Positions 42,653-51,129 of a stretch of DNA of 64,000 bases are shown here, one piece after another; the first letter of the stretch is position 1; every line of letters starts with the position of its first letter. This DNA comes from Burkholderiaceae bacterium (GTDB lineage: Bacteria; Pseudomonadota; Gammaproteobacteria; Burkholderiales; Burkholderiaceae_E): assembly GCA_024235875.1 (NCBI GenBank), contig JACKLP010000003.1:62001-126000 (forward strand), written 5' to 3'. Position numbers and translations under genes: made by a program. Below the pieces are notes generated by a model. It worked only from the letters and a program-made list of their open reading frames with translations, did no database searches and had not been told where the DNA came from.

Positions 42653-43800
42653 CGGGCTTCCTTCGAAGAGATATCGTCGGTGCCGTCGGCACCGCGATTC
42701 GATTCGGTCGATTCGCCAGCGCCCGCAGGGCCGCCGACGACCGACGGCCGCGTCGCGCCACCGGCATGGGCCTCGCGCGCGAAGACCTGTCCGACCTGGT
42801 CCTGGCAGACGATCGCGCAGGCCTCGATCAGGCCGGCCGCGCGCAGCGCGTGCGCAGTGGCCAGGCCGGCATCGATGGCACGGCGCACCGCCTCGGGCTC
42901 GAGGGTAGGTACCGCCACCGTGACCGGGATGTCGCCGAGATCGGTGTCGTCTTGCAAGGTATTGGCCGCCCGACGCTCGATGCGCGGATCGTCGACATCG
43001 ACCGCGTTGGCGATCACGGTGGCGGCTGCATCGGCCTGCGCGGCGCTGCGCGCGAGCACCGTGACGCTGTCGGCGATGCCCAGCGAGAAGCTGCGTCCTC
43101 GCCAGCCACTGGTGGCGACCCCGCGGACCGGCAGGTCGTGGGTGATGTCGAACTCGGCATCGGTCGAGGTTGCGACGCCGGCGTCGGCGCGTGCCGCCGC
43201 GACGGCGTCGAAGCGCCTCAGGTTCGCATAGAGGCCGACCCGGTAGTGTTCGCCCGGCGCCAGGTGCAAGGCGATGTCGCCGCCGTTGTTCACATAGGCG
43301 CGGCGCACGCCGGGCTGGTCGTAACAGGCGATCAGGTGCTGCGCCACCGCGCCGGCCACCGCCGCCATCGGGGTCACGAAGCAGGACCGAAACGGCCGGC
43401 AGGCTCGCCACATCTGGCGGGCGATGACACCGGTGACGGGGCAGGCCGGGTCTTCGTCGGGACCTGCGGCCAGGGCCCGGCCGCCGCTTTCCCCGACAGC
43501 GGCGAGGCCGCAGTCCGGCGTGCGGGCGCCGGCCGGAATCGCCCGCCGCAGGGCGGGCAGCTCGGCCACCAGTTCGGACAGGACGGTCTCGAAGCGGGCC
43601 CAGGCGGCGTCGTGGGCGGCCGCGACCGCCCGCGGGTCACCATCGGCCGCGATCAGGATGTCGATGGGACCATGCTGGAAATGCCAGCGCCGGCCCGGCA
43701 TCGGCGCGCGAATGGCGCCGGTGGCCGCCTGCTCGATCAGGTCCGAGCGCGAGAAATCATCGGGGCCTTGCAGGCTCGGCGGGCGGGCATGCGCTGCCAT
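42649..43800 (-). CDS. UPF0280 family protein (ApbE-like fold)
   Basis: A 383-residue member of UPF0280, distantly related to ApbE flavin transferases. Typical parts are 'PIDILIAADGDPRAV', 'ACPVTGVIARQMWRACRPFRSCFVTPMAAVAGAVAQHLI', 'AYVNNGGDIALHLAPG', 'GVATSGWRGRSFSLGIADSVTVLA' and 'AATVIANAVDVDDP'. No signal peptide, so it acts in the cytoplasm. Being fused into the reductase operon (9 bp after hnr, ATGA overlap with the PF06684 gene), it could mature or flavinylate a pathway enzyme; that is a guess from the fold. The last ~50 residues are low-complexity and probably disordered. Confidence 0.82.
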   Translation of the reverse strand: MAAHARPPSLQGPDDFSRSDLIEQAATGAIRAPMPGRRWHFQHGPIDILIAADGDPRAVAAAHDAAWARFETVLSELVAELPALRRAIPAGARTPDCGLAAVGESGGRALAAGPDEDPACPVTGVIARQMWRACRPFRSCFVTPMAAVAGAVAQHLIACYDQPGVRRAYVNNGGDIALHLAPGEHYRVGLYANLRRFDAVAAARADAGVATSTDAEFDITHDLPVRGVATSGWRGRSFSLGIADSVTVLARSAAQADAAATVIANAVDVDDPRIERRAANTLQDDTDLGDIPVTVAVPTLEPEAVRRAIDAGLATAHALRAAGLIEACAIVCQDQVGQVFAREAHAGGATRPSVVGGPAGAGESTESNRGADGTDDISSKEAR

Positions 43801-43809
43801 CGAGCGCGC

Positions 43810-45441
43810 CTAGCCGAGCATTGGCGGCCGACCGATCGGCCACGGATTGTCGGTGTCCATCGCCAGCCAGCGCCGGCCGGTCGGGGCGCCGTCGTCGTGC
43901 CAGGCGCCATGGCGCAGCACGTCGTCGAGGCCACGGATGTACTCGGTATGGCCGCCGAGCGCATGGAAGTCGGCAAGCCGCATGCTGAATTCGATCGGCG
44001 CGATGATCGCCGGCGTCGGCACGGTACCGAAGCTCATGGCCGGCATGCGGGTGACATCGGCCATCACGGTGATGCCGCCGCCGGGCCAGACGTAGGCCGG
44101 TGCGCCGCCGCAGGTGACGTTGACCAGCGCGTCCTTGATGGAACGGGTCAGCCGGATCGGGTTCTCGGTGACCCCGGCGCGCAGGCTACCGCCCGCACCC
44201 GCAAGGAACAGGACCGAAGTGAGCGATGGCTCACAGTTCTCTCCGATGCGTTCGACCACGTTGCGCACCGGATCGGGCATCGGTGCCTCGCGTGGCACGA
44301 GGTCAGCGTCTAGTACATACCAGGCGGCCTCTTCGCCGGTGGTCGAGGTCATCAGCAGGCGCAGGCCCGGGCGGGCCAGCTTCGGGTCCCAGCCGTCGAT
44401 GATGGAGAGCGGGTCCTGGATGTCGGTGCCACCCCAGCCGGTGCCGGGATTGGCGACCTGGAAGTAGCGCCCGGGGGTGGACTTGCGCCCGCGCATCCGG
44501 ATACCGGAGCGCGGCATGTGCAGGCAGGCGCCCGCCTGATGCTCGCTGAGCACGCCGGTGATGTGGTCGTCCACGACCACGACCTCGTCGGCATGGCCGA
44601 AGAACTGGCGCGCGAAGATGCCCACCGCCGCCGAGCCGCAGCCCACCCGCATGCGGCGCTCCTCGGCGCCATTGACGATGGGGGCACGCCCGGCCTGCAC
44701 CACGAGCTGCGAGCCGCCGTCGATGCTGAGCTCGACCGCCTGCTGGTTGCCCAGGGCCGCCATCATCTCGACGGTGACGCGCCCTTCCTTCTTGCTCCCG
44801 CCCGTGAGGTGGTGCACGCCGCCCAGCGACAGCATCTGCGAGCCGTACTCGGCGGTGGTCACATGGCCGACGACCTCGCCCTGGCAACGCACATTGGCCT
44901 GCTCGGGCCCCAGGTAGCGGTCGGTGTCGATCTTCACCTTCAGGCTGCAGTAGCTGAAGATGCCCTCGGTCACGACCGTGACCATGTCGACGCCTGCGGC
45001 CTGCGAACCGACGATGAAGGGCGCCGGCTTATAGTCGGGATAGGTGGTCGACGAGCCCACGCCGGTCACGAAGACCTCGTCGGCGTGGAGCAGGTCGCTC
45101 GTCCGCTCGCCTGCCGGCTCGCCCCCCGGGCGCTTCGCGAACGGCACCAGCTTCGCATCCGGGTTGGCCAGCGTGCGCCGCAGGAGCACCACCGGATCCA
45201 CCCGCACCAGCACGCCGTCGCGGTTCGCATAGCGGTCGCAGGCACCCACCCGCCCGTCGCTGATCTGGCACAGCACCGGACAGGCGTTGCACTCGATCTT
45301 GCTGGCCGCCATGCGCTCGTTGCGCGGGCGCGAGCGCTCGGCCACCGGCGGCTCGGCGGCCCCTGGCGCATCGGGACGATCCGGCGCGATGGCCGGCACG
45401 TCGATGCCGGGCAGGCCGTCGGTGCGGGTATGTTCGGTCAT
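43810..45441 (-). CDS. hnr: 6-hydroxynicotinate reductase-like iron-sulphur enzyme
   Basis: A 543-residue protein of the family that includes 6-hydroxynicotinate reductase of the Eubacterium barkeri nicotinate pathway; that enzyme makes 1,4,5,6-tetrahydro-6-oxonicotinate using reduced ferredoxin. An N-terminal Cys cluster (C51, C54, C58, C68; ECNACPVLCQISDGRVGAC) should bind a 4Fe-4S centre. The long body has conserved 'GVGSSTTYPDYKPAPFIVGSQAAGVD', 'VTTAEYGSQMLSLGGVHHLTGGSKKEGR' and 'GRYFQVANPGTGWGGTDIQDPL' stretches. First gene of the minus-strand arm; the divergent ferredoxin-NADP reductase gene offers an electron donor, and the enamidase gene the next step. Confidence 0.85.
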   Translation of the reverse strand: MTEHTRTDGLPGIDVPAIAPDRPDAPGAAEPPVAERSRPRNERMAASKIECNACPVLCQISDGRVGACDRYANRDGVLVRVDPVVLLRRTLANPDAKLVPFAKRPGGEPAGERTSDLLHADEVFVTGVGSSTTYPDYKPAPFIVGSQAAGVDMVTVVTEGIFSYCSLKVKIDTDRYLGPEQANVRCQGEVVGHVTTAEYGSQMLSLGGVHHLTGGSKKEGRVTVEMMAALGNQQAVELSIDGGSQLVVQAGRAPIVNGAEERRMRVGCGSAAVGIFARQFFGHADEVVVVDDHITGVLSEHQAGACLHMPRSGIRMRGRKSTPGRYFQVANPGTGWGGTDIQDPLSIIDGWDPKLARPGLRLLMTSTTGEEAAWYVLDADLVPREAPMPDPVRNVVERIGENCEPSLTSVLFLAGAGGSLRAGVTENPIRLTRSIKDALVNVTCGGAPAYVWPGGGITVMADVTRMPAMSFGTVPTPAIIAPIEFSMRLADFHALGGHTEYIRGLDDVLRHGAWHDDGAPTGRRWLAMDTDNPWPIGRPPMLG

Positions 45442-45518
45442 CGTGCGGTATGCCTCACCAGGCGGCCTGCCTTTCTTGCCGCCAGGCCTTGGCCCGGCGT
45501 AAGATCGGCGTCAGTTGA

Positions 45519-45558
45519 ATGTAGCGTTCACTTAACACTGATGTGGTGAACGCTACAT
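45519..45558. promoter_or_regulatory. 13-bp inverted-repeat operator at the divergent nicotinate promoter region
   Basis: ATGTAGCGTTCAC (45519-45531) and GTGAACGCTACAT (45546-45558), perfect arms with a 14-bp spacer. It lies in the 313-bp gap between hnr (leftward, starts 45441) and the ferredoxin reductase gene (rightward, starts 45755). The rest of the gap shows no gene. A likely binding site for the TetR regulator at 46597, controlling both arms; sigma-70 boxes are not clear enough to place. Confidence 0.68.
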
Positions 45559-45754
45559 GAAAACGAATGTATCGCAGGGCGCCGCCCCTGGCAACGGGAT
45601 CGGCGCCCCCTTGAGCGCCGTCAATCCCTGCCGCCGGCGACTGCGGTCTAATGTGGCCCGCCATGCTGCAGTGCACGATCCGCCGGATCATGCGTGCGGC
45701 GTTCGTTTCGTTCGGGCCGGCCTCGGGTCGTCCCACCCATTCGTCGACAAGCCC

Positions 45755-46528
45755 ATGAGTGCATTCAGCGAAGCCGAGGTCCTCTCCGTCCACCACTGGA
45801 CCGACCGGCTGTTCAGCTTCAAGACCACGCGCGACCAGGCGCTGCGTTTCAGCAACGGCCACTTCACGATGATCGGCCTGAAGGTCGACGGCAAGCCGCT
45901 GCTGCGCGCCTACAGCATCGTGAGCCCGAACTGGGAAGAAGACCTGGAGTTCCTCAGCATCAAGGTCCAGGACGGTCCGCTGACCTCGCGCTTGCAGCAC
46001 ATCCAGCCGGGCGACAAGATCATCGTGGGCCGCAAGCCCACCGGCACGCTGCTGATCGACTACCTGCTGCCGGGCAAGCGGCTGTATCTGTTCGGTACCG
46101 GCACCGGGCTTGCGCCCTATCTCGCGATCATCCGCGATCCCGACACCTACGAGCACTACGACAAGGTGATCGTGGTGCACGGCACGCGGCTGGTGTCGGA
46201 ACTGGCCTACCGCGACTACATCACCCGGGAACTGCCCGAGCACGAGTACCTGGGCGAGATGGTGCGCGAGAAGCTGCTGTACTACCCGACCGTCACGCGC
46301 GAGCCCTTCGAGCACCAGGGCCGCATCCCCGACCTGATCGAGAGCGGCAAGCTGGCCACCGACCTGGGCCTGCCCGAACTGAACCCGGCCGAGGACCGCG
46401 TGATGCTGTGCGGCAGCCCGTCCATGCTCAAGAGCCTGCGCGAAGTGCTCGAGAAGCGCGGCTTCAATGAAGGCAACACCACGACGCCAGGCGACTACGT
46501 GGTCGAGCGCGCATTCGTGGAGCAGTAG
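45755..46528 (+). CDS. fpr: Ferredoxin--NADP(+) reductase
   Basis: A 257-residue FAD enzyme of the bacterial Fpr type. FAD-binding 'LLRAYSIVSPNWEEDLEFLSI' (R-x-Y-S), NADP-binding 'LYLFGTGTGLAPYLAIIRD', and the C-terminal 'RVMLCGSPSMLKSLREVLEKRGF' are all present. Ends with an extended VVERAFVEQ tail, as in Fpr subclass II. I chose the ATG giving MSAFSEAEV; the upstream open frame has no homology. It most likely reduces ferredoxin for the 6-hydroxynicotinate reductase. First gene of the plus-strand arm, 68 bp before the TetR gene. Confidence 0.92.
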   Translation: MSAFSEAEVLSVHHWTDRLFSFKTTRDQALRFSNGHFTMIGLKVDGKPLLRAYSIVSPNWEEDLEFLSIKVQDGPLTSRLQHIQPGDKIIVGRKPTGTLLIDYLLPGKRLYLFGTGTGLAPYLAIIRDPDTYEHYDKVIVVHGTRLVSELAYRDYITRELPEHEYLGEMVREKLLYYPTVTREPFEHQGRIPDLIESGKLATDLGLPELNPAEDRVMLCGSPSMLKSLREVLEKRGFNEGNTTTPGDYVVERAFVEQ

Positions 46529-46596
46529 TGAAGCAGTAGCGCTAGCATGCACCGACCTGCGCCAAGGCAGGCGGCGGCAGGAGGAGACGACACACG

Positions 46597-47349
46597 ATGG
46601 CCACGCGCAGCAGCGCACGCGACATCGCGACCCCCACGCGGTCGCGTCAGGGCCCGGGCACCCGGCGCCCCGGCGTGCGCGAGCAGGCGGCGCAGGCCAC
46701 GCGCGAGAGCCTGCTGCGTGCGGCGATCAAGGTGTTCTCCAAGCACGGCCTGGACGGCGGCAGCGTCGAGATGATCTCGCGCGCGGCGAAGTCCCACGAC
46801 CGCATGATCTATTACTACTTCGGCAACAAGGAAGGCCTCTACATCGCCGCGCTCGAGGAAATCTACCGGCGCTTCAACGAGGCCGAGGCCAGGCTCGACC
46901 TGGACCCGCAGCGCCCGATCGAGGGCCTGCGCGCGGTGGTGAGCTTCATGTTCACCTACTACCGCCGCAATCCCGAGTTCGTCACGCTGCTCAACAACGA
47001 GAACCTGCATCGCGGCAAGCACATCGCCAAGTCGCAGCGCGCGCGCGAGTATTCGTCGCCGGCACTGGGCGTGGTCGATACGCTGCTGCGCGCGGGCACG
47101 AGCGCCGGCGTGTTCCGAAGCGGGGTTTCGGCACGCGATCTCTATCTGATGATCGCGGCGATGTGCTACTTCTACCAGTCGAACCGGTTCACGCTGTCGT
47201 CCTTTCTCGGCGAGAACCTCGAGACCGCCGATGCGCTCGCGCACTGGGAAGCCTTCGTGACCGACGCGGTGATGCGCACCGTGCTGGCCCGGACCGATTC
47301 ACTGGCGCCGGGAGCCCCGGTCGCATCCGCTCCATCACCCAATCGTTGA
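46597..47349 (+). CDS. TetR/AcrR-family transcriptional regulator of the nicotinate cluster
   Basis: A 250-residue regulator. HTH at residues about 33-78 ('ATRESLLRAAIKVFSKHGLDGGSVEMISRAAKSHDRMIYYYFGNKEGLYIAAL'). The C-terminal ligand domain resembles TetR proteins of RutR/NicS-like type ('AVVSFMFTYYRRNPEFVTLLNNENLHRGKHI'), which sense pyrimidine or nicotinate pathway compounds. A ~30-residue basic N-terminal extension precedes the HTH. A GGAGGAG site precedes the ATG. Lies between the ferredoxin reductase and enamidase genes in one operon and is the best candidate for binding the repeat at 45519-45558. Confidence 0.88.
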   Translation: MATRSSARDIATPTRSRQGPGTRRPGVREQAAQATRESLLRAAIKVFSKHGLDGGSVEMISRAAKSHDRMIYYYFGNKEGLYIAALEEIYRRFNEAEARLDLDPQRPIEGLRAVVSFMFTYYRRNPEFVTLLNNENLHRGKHIAKSQRAREYSSPALGVVDTLLRAGTSAGVFRSGVSARDLYLMIAAMCYFYQSNRFTLSSFLGENLETADALAHWEAFVTDAVMRTVLARTDSLAPGAPVASAPSPNR

Positions 47350-47361
47350 AGGAACCGACCC

Positions 47362-48558
47362 ATGGCTGAGGCAAGCACCACCGAGAAGGCGGGCAAGGTC
47401 GTCATTCGAAACATCGGCCTGCTGCTCTCGGGCGACATCGATGCGCCCATCCTCGAGGCCGACACCATCGTCAGCCGCGACGGCATCATCGAGCAGGTGG
47501 GCAAGGAGAAAGACTGCGACACCGCCGGCGCCGACCTCACGATCGACGCGCGCCGCACCTGCGTGTGCCCGGGCCTGATCGACAGCCATGTGCATCCCGT
47601 GTTCGGCGACTGGACGCCGCGCCAGAACCAGCTCAACTGGATCGACTCCACGATGCACGGTGGCGTCACCACGATGATCTCGGCCGGCGAGGTCCACCTG
47701 CCGGGGCGGCCGAAGGACATCGTCGGCCTGAAGGCCCTGGCGATCACCGCGCAGCGCGCGTTCGACAACTTCCGCCCCGGCGGCGTCAAGGTGCTGGCCG
47801 GCGCGCCGGTGATCGAGAAGGGCATGGTCGAGGACGATTTCCGCGAACTCGGCGCCGCCGGCGTGAGCCTGCTCGGCGAGATCGGCCTGGGCTCGGTCAA
47901 GGCCGGCGACGAGGCCGCGCAGATGGTGAAGTGGGCTCGCAAGCACGGCATCCAGAGCACGATCCACACCGGCGGTCCGTCCATTCCCGGGTCCGGGCTC
48001 ATCGACAAGGACGTGGTGCTGGAGGCCGATGCCGACATCATCGGCCACATCAACGGCGGTCATACCTCGCTGCCCGAGGCCCATGTCTGCGAGCTGTGCG
48101 AGAAATCGTCGCGCGGCATCGAGATCGTGCACAACGGCAACGAGAAGACCGCGATCGCCGCCGCCCAGGCCGCGATCCAGCTCAAGTGCCCACACCGCGT
48201 GATCCTTGGCACCGACGGCCCGGCCGGTTCGGGCATGCAGCCGCTGGGCATCCTGCGCATGATCGCGCTGCTCTCGAGCCTGGGGGGCGTGCCGCCCGAG
48301 ATGGCGTTTTGCTTCGCCACCGGCAACACCGCGCGCATGCGCAATCTCAATTGCGGATTGGTCGAGCCGGGACGCGCAGCGGACTTCGTGTTCCTGGACC
48401 GCGCGCAGCACACGGCCGGGCGCACCCTGCTCGAGAGCGTGGCGCTGGGCGACATCCCCGGCGTGGGGATGGTGATGATCGACGGGATCGTGCGCTGCGG
48501 GCGCAGCCGCAATACGCCGCCGGCGACCGAGGTGCCGGTGGTGGTGGGGCGCGGTTGA
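47362..48558 (+). CDS. Enamidase-like amidohydrolase
   Basis: A 398-residue metal-dependent amidohydrolase closely resembling enamidase of E. barkeri, which opens 1,4,5,6-tetrahydro-6-oxonicotinate to 2-formylglutarate and ammonia. Metal ligands: H76 and H78 (DSHVHP), a bridging Glu in LGEIGLGSVKAGDEAA, His in IHTGG and HINGG, and Asp in LGTDGPAGSG. The segments 'LHGGVTTMISAG'-like (MHGGVTTMISAGEVHLPGRPKD) and the closing 'RSRNTPPA' are shared with that enzyme. Twelve bases after the TetR gene. Other cyclic-amide hydrolases are possible, but the neighbouring reductase makes this assignment strong. Confidence 0.88.
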   Translation: MAEASTTEKAGKVVIRNIGLLLSGDIDAPILEADTIVSRDGIIEQVGKEKDCDTAGADLTIDARRTCVCPGLIDSHVHPVFGDWTPRQNQLNWIDSTMHGGVTTMISAGEVHLPGRPKDIVGLKALAITAQRAFDNFRPGGVKVLAGAPVIEKGMVEDDFRELGAAGVSLLGEIGLGSVKAGDEAAQMVKWARKHGIQSTIHTGGPSIPGSGLIDKDVVLEADADIIGHINGGHTSLPEAHVCELCEKSSRGIEIVHNGNEKTAIAAAQAAIQLKCPHRVILGTDGPAGSGMQPLGILRMIALLSSLGGVPPEMAFCFATGNTARMRNLNCGLVEPGRAADFVFLDRAQHTAGRTLLESVALGDIPGVGMVMIDGIVRCGRSRNTPPATEVPVVVGRG

Positions 48559-48626
48559 TCAGGCCGCCGTCGAGCCCGTGGCCATGAATCGACCCGTCAG
48601 GTAGGCCGACAGGAAGTCTCGCGGCG

Positions 48627-49046
48627 TCACGAATCGACGCCCAGGACGGCGACTCCCGATGCAAGGGCGGCAGATGCCAAGGCCCGGTCCAGCGTGCCCA
48701 GCGGCAGTCTCAGGCGCTGGGCGAGTTCCAGGTAGGCCGCGTCGTAGACCGTCAACTGGTGTAGCTCAGCGAGGCGCGCGGTGGCGCCCCAGGCCTGGGT
48801 CGGCGTCTCGGTGTCGAGCTTGATGGGCAGTTCGCGCAGCAGATCCGTCAGCTCGAGGCGTTGAGCGGCGCCGAGCCGCTGGCGGCGCTGAGTCATCGCC
48901 AGCGCGTTGAGCACTTCGAGCGGCCACGACGCCGGGGCAATAGCGCCCGAATCGACGACACGCTCCAGTACCGTCACGGCCGCCGGCACCCGCTCGTCTT
49001 CGAAACACCAGGCCAGGGCGATCGAGCTGTCCAGAACCAGACTCAC
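48627..49046 (-). CDS. vapC: PIN-domain ribonuclease toxin, VapC-like
   Basis: A 139-residue PIN nuclease. The acidic metal site is D6 in VLDSSIAL, Glu in SWPLEVLNAL, and Asp in TVYDAAYLELA and TLDRAL. VapC toxins cut tRNA or rRNA. Its ATG overlaps the antitoxin stop by 4 bp, and the order is antitoxin first. Converges on the enamidase gene. Confidence 0.9.
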   Translation of the reverse strand: MSLVLDSSIALAWCFEDERVPAAVTVLERVVDSGAIAPASWPLEVLNALAMTQRRQRLGAAQRLELTDLLRELPIKLDTETPTQAWGATARLAELHQLTVYDAAYLELAQRLRLPLGTLDRALASAALASGVAVLGVDS

Positions 49047-49285
49047 GGGCGACCCTGGTCAATCGGTTCCTTGATGGAGAGTCCGCCCAATGACAAGCCG
49101 TGGCTGGCGTCGAGCAGCGCTGCAGCGGCCTGACGGGCCTTGGCTCGATCGAAGTTCTCGGTGACGGGTATCAGGCGAGCTGCGGCCTTGCCGTGGCGCG
49201 TGATCAAAACCTCTTCGCCGTTGGCGACCCAGTCGAGCAGCGTGCCGAGCTTGTTCTTGGCTTCGAAGGCTCCGACCGTGTGCAT
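49043..49285 (-). CDS. Phd/YefM-type antitoxin
   Basis: An 80-residue antitoxin. The N-terminal DNA-binding fold reads 'TVGAFEAKNKLGTLLDWVANGEEVLITRHGKAAARLIPV'; the C-terminal part (ARQAAAALLDASHGLSLGG) is the flexible toxin-binding tail. It precedes and overlaps the vapC-like gene. A perfect 14-bp palindrome lies 15 bp upstream of its start. Confidence 0.9.
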   Translation of the reverse strand: MHTVGAFEAKNKLGTLLDWVANGEEVLITRHGKAAARLIPVTENFDRAKARQAAAALLDASHGLSLGGLSIKEPIDQGRP

Positions 49286-49299
49286 GGTGCACCTTCAAT

Positions 49300-49313
49300 T
49301 CAAGCTAGCTTGA
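49300..49313. promoter_or_regulatory. Palindromic operator of the Phd/VapC module
   Basis: TCAAGCTAGCTTGA is a perfect 14-bp palindrome just upstream of the antitoxin start on the minus strand; Phd-type antitoxins repress through such sites. Binding is inferred. Confidence 0.6.
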
Positions 49314-49433
49314 GGCTAGTTTGTACGAGACGGCGTTTGCGCGCCAGATGCACACGCTCGACCCAGGCACAATGCCCCCCGACCGCTTCGGCAAGTCTCC
49401 ACGTATTCGCGCGCGTTCGAACGATTCATCACG

Positions 49434-50480
49434 ATGAGAGTCCTGATCGGGACCGCAGGTAGCCACGGCGACGTCCTGCCGTTCGTTGCGCTCGGCCGGG
49501 AATTCGCCCGGCGCGGGCACGAAGTCCTGCTCTACGCGAACCCCGTCTTCCGAGACCAAGTGACTGGCACAGGCATACGCCTCGTGCCCATCAGTACCGT
49601 CGAGAAGTACGCCGCGCTGTTCGGAGAATCGTCGGACCGCAACCCGACCCGCGCCTTCAAGCGGATCGCAAAGGAGTTTGCCGAGCTCTGCCCGGCGTAC
49701 TACCGCGCCATGAAGGCCGACCTGGTCGACGGCGACACGATTGCCATCGGAAGCTCGCTGTTCTTTCCCGCCCGCCTGCTCAACGAAACCGACAGGATTC
49801 CTTGCGCAACCGTTCACCTCGCGCCGGCGGTGTTCCGCTCGAACCTGAACCCCGCACGGGCGGCTCCGAACTGGATCACCGCGCAGACACCATCACGGTT
49901 GAAGCAGGCCGCTTGGTGGTTGCTGGACAAGACGTTCTGCGAGCCCTACTTCACGGCCCCCTTGAACCGGTTTCGGGCCGAACTGGGCCGGGCGGCCGAC
50001 CCTGGTCGGCTTCCCACTGGTCGACGGTGGCGATCGGCTCGCCCTGTCATCGCAACTCGAGGCCTTCATCCAGGACGGCCCGCCGCCAGTGGCCTTTTCC
50101 CCCGGAACGGCCACGGCTACAGCTGATGACTTCTTCCGGACATCCGTCGAAGCCGCACTGGCGGCCGGGACCCGGGCGATTCTCCTGACGCATTTTCCAC
50201 GGCAGGTGCCGGCATCACTGCCCGAGGGCGTGATTCATGTCGACTACGCGCCGTTCGGTACCCTGCTGCCCAGACTTGCCGGATTCGTTCACCACGGCGG
50301 CATCGGCGCCATGAGCCATGCGCTGTGTGCCGGCGTACCGCAGATCATCCGGCCGACCGCCTATGACCAGTTCGACAACGCCGCGCGCGCGGTGCAGCTC
50401 GGCGTTGCGCGAGAGATTCTGCCAAGGCGACATGGAGCGGCGCACGCCGCTCTGAAAGTCGAACCAAAACCCTTGCCGCA
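49434..50480 (+). pseudogene. Broken MGT-family (UDP-glycosyltransferase-like) glycosyltransferase gene
   Basis: The first frame (49434 to about 49998) begins MRVLIGTAGSHGDVLPFVALG, the normal start of a family 1 glycosyltransferase. At about 49999 homology jumps to another frame (TLVGFPLVDGGDRLALSS, then 'VAFSPGTATATADDFF' and the donor-binding 'GFVHHGGIGAMSHALCAGVPQIIRPTAYDQFDNA'). The stretch usually between them is deleted. After VAREILPRR the C-terminal helices are missing too. No single frame gives a whole enzyme. Confidence 0.82.
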
Positions 50481-50488
50481 GAAGAGCG

Positions 50489-50640
50489 ATGGTCCTTCAC
50501 GATTCGATCGACGTCGATGCGCCTGCTTCCACGCAGTTCGATTTCTTCGAGGGGATGTCGCTCGAGCGGTACCTGGCTTGGCGCCCGGATCACAAGGTGT
50601 TTCGCTGGACCGAAGGCTCGGGCGTAGAGATCGGGAACCG
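50489..50640 (+). pseudogene. N-terminal fragment of an SRPBCC-like protein
   Basis: About 50 residues ('DSIDVDAPASTQFDFFEGMSLERYLAWRPDHKVFRWTEG') resemble the start of a polyketide-cyclase/SRPBCC lipid-binding domain. The similarity stops at about 50640, where unrelated sequence begins. A remnant, not a working gene. Confidence 0.5.
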
Positions 50641-51100
50641 GTGGTCCCAAGCCCAAGTGGAGCTGCCAGGTCTCGGCGCCGATCGACCAGCCGACCGGCG
50701 TGCCGCAGAAGATCTGCGGCAGCGTGGTCAATACCTGCGACAGCTACATGTCGGCACGGGTGGCCGTCGTCACGCTCACCAGCGACGGGCCGGCCGCGGG
50801 GGCACGCACAGCCTGGCGATCGCCAACGGCAGCAACATCCAGCCCGGCGGTGCAGGCAGCGGCTGCCTGACGTTCGCGGGCCCCGCCGTGACCGCGCACA
50901 ACGTCACCCGGCTGGTCGGCATCCTGACCCAGTGCGCGAGCGGCCCGCAACGTGCCCCCCTGGTTACGCTTTCGGTACGTGAGGAATTGGGCGACCCGAC
51001 GGTGTTTGCGGCCTATGCTGCGCCGACCCGCCCGATCACGGTCGAGGATACGACCTACGGCCTGGTGTCACGCATCTGCGCGACGGCGGCCGCGCAGTAG
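50641..51100 (+). pseudogene. Frameshifted remnant of an unidentified, probably exported protein
   Basis: One frame gives 'WSCQVSAPIDQPTGVPQKICGSVVNTCDSYMSARVAVVTLTSDGPAAG'; another continues from about 50800 with 'SLAIANGSNIQPGGAGSGCLTFAGPAVTAHNVTRLVGI' and runs to the stop at 51100. The switch lies at a run of five G bases. Composition (Ser, Thr, Gly, paired Cys) suggests an exported protein. I do not recognise the family. Confidence 0.4.
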
Positions 51101-51129
51101 GCCGCGAAACGACGTGCGGGCCTGGCCTG

